Assembly (NCBI RefSeq): GCF_001426905.1 | Contig: NZ_LMFQ01000021.1 | Span: forward strand, 88,587 to 152,586 | DNA from: Caulobacter sp. Root1455 | Lineage (GTDB): Bacteria; Pseudomonadota; Alphaproteobacteria; Caulobacterales; Caulobacteraceae | Reading direction: 5' to 3' | DNA length: 64,000 bases | Shown here: piece after piece, positions 25,288 to 34,199 of the stretch | Position numbering within the stretch: position 1 is the first letter of the stretch | Layout of the letters: the number at the start of each line of letters is the position of its first letter | The notes under the pieces: generated by a model | What the model saw: the letters and a program-made list of their open reading frames with translations, nothing else | Told to the model about the DNA's origin: nothing | The model's database searches: none | Made by a program: the position numbers and the translations under genes

Positions 25288-25782
25288 ATGCCCGTCCTAG
25301 ACATCGTCGAATTCGCCGCCGCCCTCCCCGACTTCGTGCCGATCGTCGGCCTGGACCCGGGCGAGAAGACCATCGGCGTGGCCGTGTCCGACGTCACCCT
25401 GACCGTCGCCAGCCCCCTGGCCCTGATCAAGAAGACCAAGTTCAGCGAGGACGCCGAGGTGCTGTTCAAGCTGATGGGCAGCCGCAAGGCGGCCGGCATC
25501 GTCATCGGCCTGCCGATGAACATGGACGGCACCGAGGGCGTGCGCTGCCAGTCCAACCGCGCCCTGGGCCGCAACCTGCTGCGCCTGCAGCCCCACCTGC
25601 CGATCACCTTCTGGGACGAGCGCCTGTCGACGGCGGCGGTGACCCGGGTGCTGATCGACGAGCACGACGTCAACCGCAAGCGCCGCGCCGAGGTGGTGGA
25701 CAAGATGGCCGCCGGCTGGATCCTGCAGGGCGCGCTGGAGCGGATCCGGGGCATCCACGAGGCGGCCGGCAAGGGCTTTTAG
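25288..25782 (+). CDS. ruvX: YqgF/RuvX-family pre-16S rRNA nuclease
   Basis: 164 residues. The RNase-H-like fold is marked by VGLDPGEKTIGVAVSD (first catalytic Asp) near residue 22, GIVIGLPMNMDGTEG, and WDERLSTAAV with the catalytic Asp-Glu near 110. YqgF trims the 5' end of 16S rRNA in E. coli. The start ATG at 25288 follows GTGGGTCC, a modest ribosome site. It stands alone, upstream of pyrB and followed by palindrome copy B. Confidence 0.93.
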   Translation: MPVLDIVEFAAALPDFVPIVGLDPGEKTIGVAVSDVTLTVASPLALIKKTKFSEDAEVLFKLMGSRKAAGIVIGLPMNMDGTEGVRCQSNRALGRNLLRLQPHLPITFWDERLSTAAVTRVLIDEHDVNRKRRAEVVDKMAAGWILQGALERIRGIHEAAGKGF

Positions 25783-25785
25783 CGT

Positions 25786-25891
25786 GGTGCGTCCTTCGAG
25801 GCTCGCCTGTGGCTCGCACCTCAGGATGAGGACCTCAGCACAGTCTTCCTCATCCTGAGGCGCCCGCGCAGCGGGCCTCGAAGGACGCACC
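25786..25891. repeat. Intergenic palindrome, CTCATCCTGAG family, copy B
   Basis: Outer arms ggtgcgtccttcgag (25786-25800) and its complement (25877-25891) are perfect over 15 bases. Inner arms cctcaggatgagg (25819-25831) and cctcatcctgagg (25848-25860) also pair. It starts 4 bases after the ruvX stop and ends before pyrB, so it could form a long transcribed hairpin. Confidence 0.75.
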
Positions 25892-25943
25892 GCGACCGAC
25901 GAATCCTTCCCTCCCCGCCCAAAGCCGCCTATGACGCCCACTC

Positions 25944-26945
25944 ATGACGGCCAAAACCCCGCCCCATGAGCCCGCCGACCCGATCGAGACGATCCGCAAG
26001 CGCATCTTCTCGTTCCCCCGGCGCCATTTCCTCTCGGCCGGCGACCTGAACGCCTTGCAGGCCACGGATCTGCTGGACCTGGCCGACGCCTTCGTCGCCC
26101 TCAATCGCCAGACGACCAAGTCTCTCGACCTCCTCAAGGGACGGACGCTGATGAACCTGTTCTTCGAGAACAGCACCCGCACCCAGTCCAGCTTCGAGAT
26201 CGCCGGCAAGCGCCTGGGCGCCGACGTCGTCAACATGAGCCCGCGCACCTCGTCGATCACCAAGGGCGAGACCCTGATCGACACCGCCGTCACCCTGAAC
26301 GCCATGCGCCCCGACCTGCTGGTCGTGCGCCACGCCTCGTCGGGCGCGGCCAGCCTGCTCTCCCAGAAGGTCAGCGGCAGCGTGATCAACGCCGGCGACG
26401 GCCAGCACGAGCATCCGACCCAGGCGGTGCTGGACGCCCTGTCGATCCGCCGCGCCTTCGGCCGGGTGTCGGGCCTGACCGTGGCGATCTGCGGCGACGT
26501 GCTGCACAGCCGCGTGGCCCGCTCCAACGTCGCCCTGCTCCACACCCTGGGCGCCAGCGTCCGGCTGGTCGGACCGCCCACCCTGATGCCGGCCCAGGCC
26601 GAGCGCTGGGGCGTGACCGTCCATCACGACATGAAGGCCGGCATCGCCGGGGCCGACGTGGTGATGATGCTGCGCCTGCAGCTGGAGCGCATGCAGGGCG
26701 CCTTCGTGCCCTCGACCCGCGAATACTTCCGCTTCTACGGCCTGGACCGCGAGAAGCTGGCCCGCGCCGCCCCCAAGGCCAAGGTCATGCACCCGGGCCC
26801 GATGAACCGGGGCGTCGAGATCGATTCCGACGTCGCCGACGATCCCGAGATCAGCCTGATCCAGGACCAGGTCGAGATGGGCGTCGCCGCCCGCATGGCC
26901 GTCCTGGCCTCCCTTGCCCACCGGCTCGAGGAGAACGGCCAATGA
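25944..26945 (+). CDS. pyrB: Aspartate carbamoyltransferase catalytic subunit
   Basis: 333 residues. PyrB condenses carbamoyl phosphate with aspartate in pyrimidine synthesis. The carbamoyl-phosphate motif [10 protein letters not shown] is at residues 76-85, and [11 protein letters not shown] carries the second-subunit Lys. [16 protein letters not shown] and the end-domain strand [12 protein letters not shown] are standard. All key residues are present, so the enzyme should be active. The next gene, 136 bases on, is an inactive dihydroorotase homologue, the arrangement of ATCases that need a DHOase-like scaffold subunit. No pyrI is present here. Confidence 0.97.
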   Translation: MTAKTPPHEPADPIETIRKRIFSFPRRHFLSAGDLNALQATDLLDLADAFVALNRQTTKSLDLLKGRTLMNLFFENSTRTQSSFEIAGKRLGADVVNMSPRTSSITKGETLIDTAVTLNAMRPDLLVVRHASSGAASLLSQKVSGSVINAGDGQHEHPTQAVLDALSIRRAFGRVSGLTVAICGDVLHSRVARSNVALLHTLGASVRLVGPPTLMPAQAERWGVTVHHDMKAGIAGADVVMMLRLQLERMQGAFVPSTREYFRFYGLDREKLARAAPKAKVMHPGPMNRGVEIDSDVADDPEISLIQDQVEMGVAARMAVLASLAHRLEENGQ

Positions 26946-26953
26946 GAGGCCCC

Positions 26954-27057
26954 GCGTCCTTCGAGGTTTGGCTGCGCCTCGCACCTCAGGATGAGGGATT
27001 CAGCAGCAACAGAGTTCCTCATCCTGAGGCGCCCGCGCAGCGGGCCTCGAAGGACGC
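26954..27057. repeat. Intergenic palindrome, CTCATCCTGAG family, copy C
   Basis: Outer arms gcgtccttcgagg (26954-26966) and cctcgaaggacgc (27045-27057) enclose the inner pair cctcaggatgagg and cctcatcctgagg. Sequence and layout are nearly those of copy B. It fills most of the pyrB-pyrC gap. Confidence 0.75.
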
Positions 27058-27081
27058 ACCGCGCTCGACCGAGACCGCCGC

Positions 27082-28383
27082 ATGAACGCCCCCCAACCCC
27101 TCGCCCTGATCAACGCCCGCCTGGTCGATCCCGAGAGCGGCTATGACGGCCCCGGCGGCGTCATCGTCTCCGAAGGCGTGATCTCGGACGTCGCCAAGGG
27201 CCGTGAGTTCGGCAAGCTCGGCAAGGACGTCCGGGTCATCGACTGCGGCGGGGCCATGCTGGCTCCTGGCCTGATCGACCTGCGGGTCAAGACCGGCGAG
27301 CCCGGGGCCGAGACCAAGGAAACCCTGGCCAGCGCCGCCAGGGCCGCTGCGGCCGGCGGGGTGACCAGCTTCGTCGTCCAGCCCGACACCGATCCGGCCG
27401 TCGACGATCCCAGCGTGGTCGACTTCATCCTGCGCCGCTCGCGCGACATCGACGCCGCCCGCATCCTGTGCGCCGGCGCGGCGACCAAGGGGCTGATGGG
27501 CGAGCAGATGGCCGAGATCGGCCTGATGCGCGAGGCCGGCTGCGTCTATGTGACCGACGCCGACAAGCCCATCGTCGACAGCAAGGTCATGCAGCGCATC
27601 CTGACCTATGCCAGGGGCTTCGACACCTTGCTGGCTCACCGCCCGATGGATCCCTGGCTGGCCAAGGGCGGCGCCGCGGTCGGCGGCGAATTCGCCGGCC
27701 GCATGGGCCTGCCCTCGATCTCGCCGATGGCCGAGCGGATCATGCTGGAGCGCGACGTCGCCCTGCTGGAGGCCACCGGCGGCCGCCTGCTGGTCGACCA
27801 GATCACCAGCGCCCAGGCCCTGGAGACCCTGGCCCGCGCCAAGGCCAAGGGCCTGCGCATCCACGCCAGCGTCTCGATCAACCACCTGTCGTTCAACGAA
27901 CTGGACATCGGCGACTATCGCAGCTTCGCCAAGGTCACCCCGCCCCTGCGCGGCGAGGACGACCGTCAGGCGCTGATCGAGGCCCTGGCCTCGGGCCTGA
28001 TCGACATCGTCGTGTCCGCCCACGCCCCGGCCCCGGCCGAGGACAAGCGCCTGCCCTATGACGAGGCCGCCCCCGGCGCCGTGGGCCTGGAGACCCTGCT
28101 GCCGGCCCTGCTGAGCCTCTATCACGAGGAACGCCTGGCCCTGGTCGACCTGATCCGCGCCGTGACCCTGGCCCCCGCCGCCCTGATCGGCCTGCAGTCG
28201 GGCCGCATCGCCCCCGGCGCCCCGGCCGACCTGGTGCTGTGCGACCTCGACGCCCCGTTGATCATCGACGCCGGCAAGCTGCTGTCGAAATCCAAGAACT
28301 CGCCGTTCGACGGCCGCCGGCTGCAGGGCCAGGTGCTGATGACGCTGGTGGACGGCCGCGTGGTGCACCGGGCGGAGGGGTAG
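27082..28383 (+). CDS. Dihydroorotase-like protein lacking metal ligands (PyrC-prime type)
   Basis: 433 residues. Overall it is a class I dihydroorotase: beta-sandwich plus barrel, GGAMLAPGLIDLRVKTGEPG near 56-75, KVTPPLRGEDDR, and an amidohydrolase C-terminal strand GRIAPGAPADLVLCDLD. The active form has HVHLREPG; here Arg68 and Lys70 replace both His ligands, and Ala313 replaces the catalytic Asp of DHAPH (AHAPA). It therefore cannot be a normal enzyme. In Pseudomonas such a pyrC-prime product is an inactive scaffold that holds PyrB in an active dodecamer; position directly after pyrB supports the same role here. A functional pyrC must lie elsewhere. Confidence 0.88.
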   Translation: MNAPQPLALINARLVDPESGYDGPGGVIVSEGVISDVAKGREFGKLGKDVRVIDCGGAMLAPGLIDLRVKTGEPGAETKETLASAARAAAAGGVTSFVVQPDTDPAVDDPSVVDFILRRSRDIDAARILCAGAATKGLMGEQMAEIGLMREAGCVYVTDADKPIVDSKVMQRILTYARGFDTLLAHRPMDPWLAKGGAAVGGEFAGRMGLPSISPMAERIMLERDVALLEATGGRLLVDQITSAQALETLARAKAKGLRIHASVSINHLSFNELDIGDYRSFAKVTPPLRGEDDRQALIEALASGLIDIVVSAHAPAPAEDKRLPYDEAAPGAVGLETLLPALLSLYHEERLALVDLIRAVTLAPAALIGLQSGRIAPGAPADLVLCDLDAPLIIDAGKLLSKSKNSPFDGRRLQGQVLMTLVDGRVVHRAEG

Positions 28384-28398
28384 CGCCGCCTGTCCGCC

Positions 28399-28594
28399 GG
28401 GGACATGCTCTCACGGCAAGGCCTCGGCCCATCGATCCGCGAATAGGGGGTGAGTGCGTGTCCCCAATGACATCCACGACGCTTCCAGGCCGTTCCGCTC
28501 CAAGAGCCGCGAACTCAGCGGATCCGTTGGGGACACGCTCTCACGGCGAGCCCTCTGCAACCCGGCCAGGGCCGTGGCGTGAGAGCATGTCCCC
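28399..28594. repeat. GGGGACA palindrome family, locus 1
   Basis: Four related arms lie in the gap after the DHOase-like gene: 28399-28417, 28450-28465, 28529-28547 and 28577-28594. They read ggggacatgctctcacggc or its complement with small changes, in alternating direction, so they can pair in more than one way. Related repeats are at 43320-43383 and 45793-45872. Confidence 0.75.
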
Positions 28595-28606
28595 AGCGGC
28601 GGACCC

Positions 28607-29245
28607 CTATGCCGGTCTCTTCGCGTCGGCCGCCTCGAAGAGACCGACCTGGTCGGCCTGGGCCTTCCTGAACGCGGGGCGATCGGTGACGCGGGCCACA
28701 TAGGCCTCGGTCGCCGGCCTGTCGCCGAGGGCGCGGACCTTCGGAACGCGCAGCACGTCCGCCATCAGCAGGTCCGCGACGGTGAAGCGGTCGGCCGCGA
28801 GCCATTCCCGCTCGCTCAGTATCTTTTCGACATGGTCGAGGCGCTGGCCCACCCAGCCGGTCAGGCCGTTGTTCTCATCGCCGCAAATGTTCAGGAACCA
28901 CCACGGGACGGTGACCATCTCGATCGAGTTGAGCGCGGCGATGGTCCATTGCAGGGTTTCCGCTTCGCCGACGGGATCGCGCGGCATGAGCTTTTCGCTT
29001 TTCCGCGCCAGGTGCAGCAGCCCGGCGCCGCTTTCGAAGATCTCCAGCGCTCCGTCGTTCAGGAACGGAACCTGGCCGAAAGGCTGGCGCTCGAGATGGT
29101 TGGTCTCGCGACCATCGAACGGGATCGTTCGGACCGCGTAGGCCAGCTCGGCTTCCTCACACGCCCATCTCAGCCTCAGATCCCGCACAAAGCCGCGAGG
29201 GCCTTCAGGCACCCAGTCGTAGGTCCAGATGATCAGTTCGCTCAT
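28607..29245 (-). CDS. Glutathione S-transferase family protein
   Basis: 212 residues. The thioredoxin-like N-terminus is MSELIIWTYDWVPEGPRGFV, then PFGQVPFLNDGALEIFESGA, where the Val-Pro and Glu-Ser pairs fit the glutathione site. The C-terminal helical domain contains EWLAADRFTVADLLMADVLR, the GST N-capping-box region. No Cys or Ser is obvious at the usual catalytic position, so substrate and activity are unclear. It is monocistronic. Confidence 0.8.
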   Translation of the reverse strand: MSELIIWTYDWVPEGPRGFVRDLRLRWACEEAELAYAVRTIPFDGRETNHLERQPFGQVPFLNDGALEIFESGAGLLHLARKSEKLMPRDPVGEAETLQWTIAALNSIEMVTVPWWFLNICGDENNGLTGWVGQRLDHVEKILSEREWLAADRFTVADLLMADVLRVPKVRALGDRPATEAYVARVTDRPAFRKAQADQVGLFEAADAKRPA

Positions 29246-29498
29246 CGCGGCAAGCCTTTCCTGTCGTGGTCGCGGAACCCGCCGCGGACCGGGTCGGACC
29301 TTGGCGGCATCCGACGCGGTTGGAAACGGATCAACGCCCTTCTTCGACCAACAGATATCCGACGCCGGACATGAGCCGCCGGGGAAAACGATGTGGTCCC
29401 CGCCGACGGCGCCGCTATAAAAGTCGAAACAGGCGTTTTCGCCCTTGCCCTATGCCCGCTCCGCCGGGCAGCTTCACCACATCCATAGGTCGTAACTC

Positions 29499-30146
29499 GT
29501 GCAAGATCTCGCCCAAGCCGTCTACCTGACCCTCGGCCTCACGATCCTCGGCGGCTATCTGCTGGGCTCGATCCCGTTCGGCCTGATCGCCACGCGGCTG
29601 GGCGGGGCCGGCGACATCCGGCAGATCGGTTCGGGCAACATCGGCGCGACCAACGTGCTGCGCTCGGGCCGCAAGGACCTGGCGGCCATCACCCTGATCG
29701 GCGACGCCGGCAAGGGCGTGGTCGCGGTGCTGCTGGCCCGCTGGCTGACCCACGGCAATCCGGCGATCATCGCCCTGGCCGGCGGCGCGGCCTTCACCGG
29801 CCACCTATTCCCCGTCTGGCTGAAGTTCAAGGGCGGCAAGGGCGTGGCCACCTTCTACGGCGTGCTGCTGGCCGCCTGCTGGCCGGTGGGCCTGCTGGCC
29901 GCCGTCACCTGGCTGGTCGTGACCGCCCTGTTCCGCATCAGCTCGCTGGCGGCCCTGGTCGCCGCCGCCATGGCCGCGCCCTTCGCCCTGGCCACCGACC
30001 AGGCCTATCCCTTCCTGGGCCTGTGCCTGTTCATGGCCGTGCTGATCTTCATCCGCCACAAGGACAACATCGGCCGGCTGCTGAAGGGCCAGGAGCCCCG
30101 CATCGGCGAGAAGAAGACGGCCGAAGCGCCGCCCTCCGCCGGCTGA
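29499..30146 (+). CDS. plsY: Glycerol-3-phosphate acyltransferase PlsY
   Basis: 215 residues from a GTG start at 29499. PlsY acylates glycerol-3-phosphate using acyl-phosphate in the inner membrane. The three conserved loops are present: YLLGSIPFGLI and GSGNIGATNVLRSG near 20-55, and GHLFPVWLKFKGGKGVAT near 102-119; a final charged end follows IRHKDNIGRLLKG. Five or so membrane segments are visible. The stop overlaps the dprA start (TGATG), so the two are coupled. Confidence 0.96.
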   Translation: MQDLAQAVYLTLGLTILGGYLLGSIPFGLIATRLGGAGDIRQIGSGNIGATNVLRSGRKDLAAITLIGDAGKGVVAVLLARWLTHGNPAIIALAGGAAFTGHLFPVWLKFKGGKGVATFYGVLLAACWPVGLLAAVTWLVVTALFRISSLAALVAAAMAAPFALATDQAYPFLGLCLFMAVLIFIRHKDNIGRLLKGQEPRIGEKKTAEAPPSAG

Positions 30147-31246
30147 TGTCGCGGGGCCTCTCGGACAGCGAGCGCCTGGCCTGGCTTCGGCTGGCGCGCA
30201 CCGAGACGGTCGGCCCCGTCGCCTTCGACCATTTGCTTTCACGGTTCGGCTCGGCCGAACGTGCGTTGCAGGCCCTGCCCGACCTGGCCCGTCGGGCCGG
30301 CCGCGCCTCGCCTTTGCGGCCGCCGCCGGAGGACGAGATCCTTCAGGAACTGGAGAGCGGCGAGCGCCTCGGCGCGCGGCTGATCTGCGCCTGCGAACCG
30401 GACTACCCCCCGCGCCTAGCCGCCCTGGACCCGCCGCCGCCAGTGCTGTGGGCCCTGGGCCACGCCGAGCTCTTGTCCCAGCCCAGCCTGGCCATCGTCG
30501 GGGCCCGCATCGCCTCGGCCGGCGGCCAGCGCTTCGCCCGCCAGTTGGCGACCGAGCTGGGGCGGCACGGCTATGTGGTGGTGTCGGGCCTGGCGCGCGG
30601 CGTCGACGGCGCGGCCCATGAAGGCGCCCTGGCCACGGGGACGATCGCCGTGCTGGGCGGCGGGGTCAGCGACATCTACCCGCCCGAGCACGCCGACCTC
30701 CACGCCCGCATCGCCGGCGAAGGCGGCTGCGTGGTCAGCGAGAGCGCACCCGACCGTCGGGCCATCGCCAAGGACTTCCCGCGCCGCAACCGCATCATCT
30801 CGGGCCTGGCGCTGGGCGTGATCGTGGTCGAGGCCGAGCTGAAGTCCGGCTCGCTGATCACCGCCCGCCTGGCCGCCGAGCAGGGCCGCGACGTGTTCGC
30901 CGTGCCCGGCTCGCCGCTGGACCCGCGCGCCAAGGGCCCCAACGACCTGATCCGCCAGGGCGCGATCCTCTGCGAGGGCGTCGAGGACGTGCTGCGCTCG
31001 CTGTCGGGCCAGGCCCACCTGCGCGAGCGCGAGCGGCCCTATGCGGACGAGGGCGAGGGCGCCGACATCGACCACGACGCCCTGCGCGAAGCGGTGGCCC
31101 GCCTGCTCTCCCCCACCCCCGTCTCCCGCGACGAGCTGGTCCGCGCCACCCGCGCCCCGACCTCGGCGGTGATGGCCGCGCTGGTGGAGCTGGCCCTGGC
31201 CGAGCGGGCCGAGCTGTTGCCGGGCGGGATGGTGGCGGGGATCTAG
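30146..31246 (+). CDS. dprA: DNA-processing protein DprA
   Basis: 366 residues from the ATG at 30146, chosen because it overlaps the plsY stop. DprA loads RecA onto incoming single-stranded DNA during natural transformation. The Rossmann-like core shows LAIVGARIASAGGQRFA, VVSGLARGVDGAAHEGAL, FPRRNRIISGLALGVIVVEA and an N-terminal SAM-like helical part. A C-terminal winged-helix DML1-like domain (LLSPTPVSRDELVRATRAPT) is present. Length and order plsY-dprA-topA match other alphaproteobacteria apart from the inserted hydrolase genes. Confidence 0.95.
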   Translation: MSRGLSDSERLAWLRLARTETVGPVAFDHLLSRFGSAERALQALPDLARRAGRASPLRPPPEDEILQELESGERLGARLICACEPDYPPRLAALDPPPPVLWALGHAELLSQPSLAIVGARIASAGGQRFARQLATELGRHGYVVVSGLARGVDGAAHEGALATGTIAVLGGGVSDIYPPEHADLHARIAGEGGCVVSESAPDRRAIAKDFPRRNRIISGLALGVIVVEAELKSGSLITARLAAEQGRDVFAVPGSPLDPRAKGPNDLIRQGAILCEGVEDVLRSLSGQAHLRERERPYADEGEGADIDHDALREAVARLLSPTPVSRDELVRATRAPTSAVMAALVELALAERAELLPGGMVAGI

Positions 31247-31248
31247 AC

Positions 31249-32922
31249 TTGCCGAAGGGGGACATCATTCAAGGCTGGAAACGACGGATCGCCGCCATCG
31301 CCCTGGCCGTGGCCCCGCCCGCCTTCGCCGCGCCGGACGCCGCCGTGACCTACGCCGTCTCGCCGCGTTTCGAGCAGGATGCACTGGTCGCCCTGGACGT
31401 CCGCGTCGCCTTCAAGGCCGACCCGGACGGCGAGACCCGCCTGTCCCTGCCGAGCCGCTGGATGGGTCACGACACGCTGTGGCGCAATCTCGCCGAGGTG
31501 CGGGTCGAGGGCGCGTCCGAGGTCGTCGAGGATGGTCCCGACGGCCGGCTCGTCCGGTCCCGCCCCGGCCAGGACCTGGCCCTGAGCTATGTCGTCCGCT
31601 CGGCGATCGATCACGACCCGGCGGAATCGGACGGCTATCCGGCGGAGCCCTGGGTGCGCCCCGACTGGTTCTACGTCGATGGCGAGAGCGCTCTGATCAC
31701 GATCGACGGGCGCGAGGCGGCCCCGGTCCGGTTCGCCTGGCGCGGCTGGCCGGCCGAGTATCGCCTGGCCTCGAACCTGGAGGACGCCCGAGACGATCAA
31801 GCCGTCGAACAGACCGTGCTGATCGGCGGCAAGGACTTGCGCGTCGTCCGCGCGGGCCCGGTGCGCCTGGCCGTTCGCGGCCGCTTTCCGTTCGACGACG
31901 ACGCCCTGGCCAAGGCGCTGGCGACGATCCTGCGGGCCGAACGCGGCTTCTTCGGCGACGCCCTGGACACGCCCTATCTGGTGACGGCCTCGACCATCGC
32001 GGCCGAGTCCGGCGCGGTGTTCGTCGGCACCGGCAAGGCCGGCGGCTTCGCCATGGTCGCCACGCCCGGCATGACCCTGGACGACCTGCGCTTGCTGCTG
32101 GCCCACGAGATCTTCCACGCCTGGAACCCCGCACGGCTGGGCAAGGTGATCGGACCGCGAGGCTACTGGTTCAGCGAGGGCTTCACCGACTTCTACGCCC
32201 GCCGCCTGCTGCAACGCGAGCGCCTGATCACCCCCGCCCAGTTCGCGGCGGCCTGGAACCAGACCCTGCGCGACTACGACCTCTCGCCGGTCAAGACCCT
32301 CACGGGCGCCCAGGCGGCCGACCGCTTCTGGACCGACGCCGACAAGCTGGCCTATCAGCGCGGGGCCCTGCTGGCCGTGCTGTGGGACCAGCGGCTGCGT
32401 CGGGCCGGATCCGGCCTCGACGCCGCCGTCCGCGCCCAGGCCGAGGCCTTCCCGCACCGTCAGGACGCGCCGCTGGCCGAACTGATCGCCGACGCCGCGG
32501 CCGGCCTGGGGGTCGAGGTGCGCGGCGACATCCGGGCCCATATCGACCAGGGCCTTCCCCTGGTCTTGCCCGCCGACGCCTTCGCGCCTTGCGCGCAGGT
32601 GCTGCAGGTGACCCGACCGGTCTTCGAGCTGGGCTTCACGCCCCAGGTCGACGCCCAAGGGGTGATGACGGCGGCCGGCCTGCGCCCCGGCAGCGCCGCC
32701 GCCCGCGCCGGCCTGCGCGAAGGCGCGATCGTGGTCGAGAAGCGGGCGGGCGTGAACGGCGACGCGCTCCAGCCCTACGACCTGAGGATCAAGGACACGC
32801 CCGAGAGCGCGGCGCGCACCGTCCGCTTCCTGCCCCAGGGCGAGGGCTCGGTCGCCTACCAGCAGCTGGTCCTGAACCCCGCGGCGGCCAGCGATCCTGG
32901 CCTGTGCGACTTTCGTCCATGA
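31249..32922 (+). CDS. M61-family metallopeptidase with PDZ-like C-terminus
   Basis: 557 residues; start TTG at 31249, two bases after the dprA stop, with GGCGGGG about 9 bases upstream. A weak signal peptide (RIAAIALAVAPPAFA) suggests export. The zinc motif HEIFHAWNP has His286, Glu287 and His290, with Glu310 in YWFSEGFTDFYA as the third ligand, as in M61 glycyl-aminopeptidase-like enzymes. A PDZ-like region near 455-500 (TAAGLRPGSAAARAGLREGA) could bind peptide ends. It probably trims peptides in the periplasm. The TTG start and end-to-end placement suggest it is read with dprA. Confidence 0.82.
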   Translation: MPKGDIIQGWKRRIAAIALAVAPPAFAAPDAAVTYAVSPRFEQDALVALDVRVAFKADPDGETRLSLPSRWMGHDTLWRNLAEVRVEGASEVVEDGPDGRLVRSRPGQDLALSYVVRSAIDHDPAESDGYPAEPWVRPDWFYVDGESALITIDGREAAPVRFAWRGWPAEYRLASNLEDARDDQAVEQTVLIGGKDLRVVRAGPVRLAVRGRFPFDDDALAKALATILRAERGFFGDALDTPYLVTASTIAAESGAVFVGTGKAGGFAMVATPGMTLDDLRLLLAHEIFHAWNPARLGKVIGPRGYWFSEGFTDFYARRLLQRERLITPAQFAAAWNQTLRDYDLSPVKTLTGAQAADRFWTDADKLAYQRGALLAVLWDQRLRRAGSGLDAAVRAQAEAFPHRQDAPLAELIADAAAGLGVEVRGDIRAHIDQGLPLVLPADAFAPCAQVLQVTRPVFELGFTPQVDAQGVMTAAGLRPGSAAARAGLREGAIVVEKRAGVNGDALQPYDLRIKDTPESAARTVRFLPQGEGSVAYQQLVLNPAAASDPGLCDFRP

Positions 32923-33006
32923 GCCCGAGGCTCCGCCGGCCGATCCCGGCTTGACCGGCCCCGTTCGCGACTACAACGTAGAATTGTCGTTCAGGGGGAA
33001 GCCTCC

Positions 33007-34023
33007 ATGAAATTTTTCGGCGTCGTCGCCGGCCTGGCGCTGGCCGCGCTCGGCTGTTCCGCCATGGCCCAGGGCCTCGGACCCGACTTCTACGCCGGCA
33101 CGCACCAGGCGGTGGAGGTCGAGCCCGGCCGCCATCTCAACCTCGTCTGCCTGGGCCAGGGCGCTCCCACCGTCATTCTGGAATCCGGCATGGGCGGCGA
33201 CAGCCTGGCCTGGCGCAAGGTCCAGGCCGGCATGGCGGCCTTCACCCGGACCTGCGCCTACGACCGGGCCGGCTACGGCCTCAGCGACGCGGCCCGGCGG
33301 CCGTCCGACGCCGACAATATCGCGGCCGATCTGGCCCTGCTTCTGGACAAGGCGCCGATCCAGGGCCCCGTCGTGCTGGTCGGCCATTCGCTGGGCGGGC
33401 TCTACGCCACCCACTTCGCCAGCCTGCACCGCGAGCGGGTGGCCGGCCTGGTGCTGATGGATCCGGCGCATCCGGGCGACGGACGCGCCTTTGGCTCGCT
33501 CTGGGATCAAGGCCGCAAACGCACGATCGAGTCGCTGGCCGACAGCGAGGTCTGCCTGAAGGCCGCGCGGGAAGCCGACCTGACGGCGAGCCATAACCCG
33601 GCCGACTGCCTGGAGGACCCGCCCGGCTTCGATCCCGCCGTCCACGACGAGGTCAACAGGCGCTGGGGCAAGGCGAAATACATCGAGGCCAATATCTCGG
33701 AAATCCGCAGCATGTTGACCGACGACAACGGCGACAGCCTGGATTCCGCCCAGGCCGGACCCCGGCAGCGGGACTTCGGCGCCCTGCCGATGGTCGTGCT
33801 GGTGTCGGACCCGACCAAGCCGCCGAGCCCGCCGCCCACATGGGACGAATACCGGACGATCAAGCATCGCCTGAACCGCGAACTGGCGGCGCGCTCGACC
33901 CAGGGCCGGTTCCAGCCGGTCCCGGCCTCGGGGCACATGATCCAGTACGACGCCCCCCAGGTCGTGGTCGACGCCGTCCGATCGGTGGTCGAGGCGGCCC
34001 GCAAAGCGCCGCCGAAGCCCTAG
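33007..34023 (+). CDS. Secreted alpha/beta hydrolase
   Basis: 338 residues. The signal peptide is MKFFGVVAGLALAALGCSAM then AQG. The fold is marked by VILESGMGGDSLAW (oxyanion loop), CAYDRAGYGLSDAA, and the nucleophile elbow VVLVGHSLGGLYATHFA. A late His in PASGHMIQYDAPQ completes the triad; the acid is likely Asp in the preceding strand. Substrate unknown. GGGGGAAGCC before the ATG is a good ribosome site. Confidence 0.85.
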   Translation: MKFFGVVAGLALAALGCSAMAQGLGPDFYAGTHQAVEVEPGRHLNLVCLGQGAPTVILESGMGGDSLAWRKVQAGMAAFTRTCAYDRAGYGLSDAARRPSDADNIAADLALLLDKAPIQGPVVLVGHSLGGLYATHFASLHRERVAGLVLMDPAHPGDGRAFGSLWDQGRKRTIESLADSEVCLKAAREADLTASHNPADCLEDPPGFDPAVHDEVNRRWGKAKYIEANISEIRSMLTDDNGDSLDSAQAGPRQRDFGALPMVVLVSDPTKPPSPPPTWDEYRTIKHRLNRELAARSTQGRFQPVPASGHMIQYDAPQVVVDAVRSVVEAARKAPPKP

Positions 34024-34054
34024 GCGCCCGGCCCTGGCCCAGGGCGAAATATTC

Positions 34055-34072
34055 CTCTCTCTATAGAGAGAG
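34055..34072. promoter_or_regulatory. Perfect 18-bp palindrome upstream of topA
   Basis: ctctctctatagagagag is a perfect palindrome, extended by a partly matching context (ccggctct/agagagccgg). It lies 128 bases before the topA start and 32 after the previous stop. It contains TATAG, so it could be an operator over a -10 element or form a cruciform sensitive to supercoiling. Confidence 0.4.
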
Positions 34073-34199
34073 CCGGGAACCAAATGCGTCGTCGGCCACG
34101 GCCGCCGTTGACAGACCCCTGGCGACGCCCCCACTTTCCGGCCCTCGTCGCCCTGGTTCGCCTGGGGGGCGAACCCAATTCCCAGGCATCAAGGTCCTA

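Noticed and set aside
27082..28383. Active dihydroorotase pyrC
   Set aside because: Both His ligands and the catalytic Asp are replaced, so it is called an inactive homologue.
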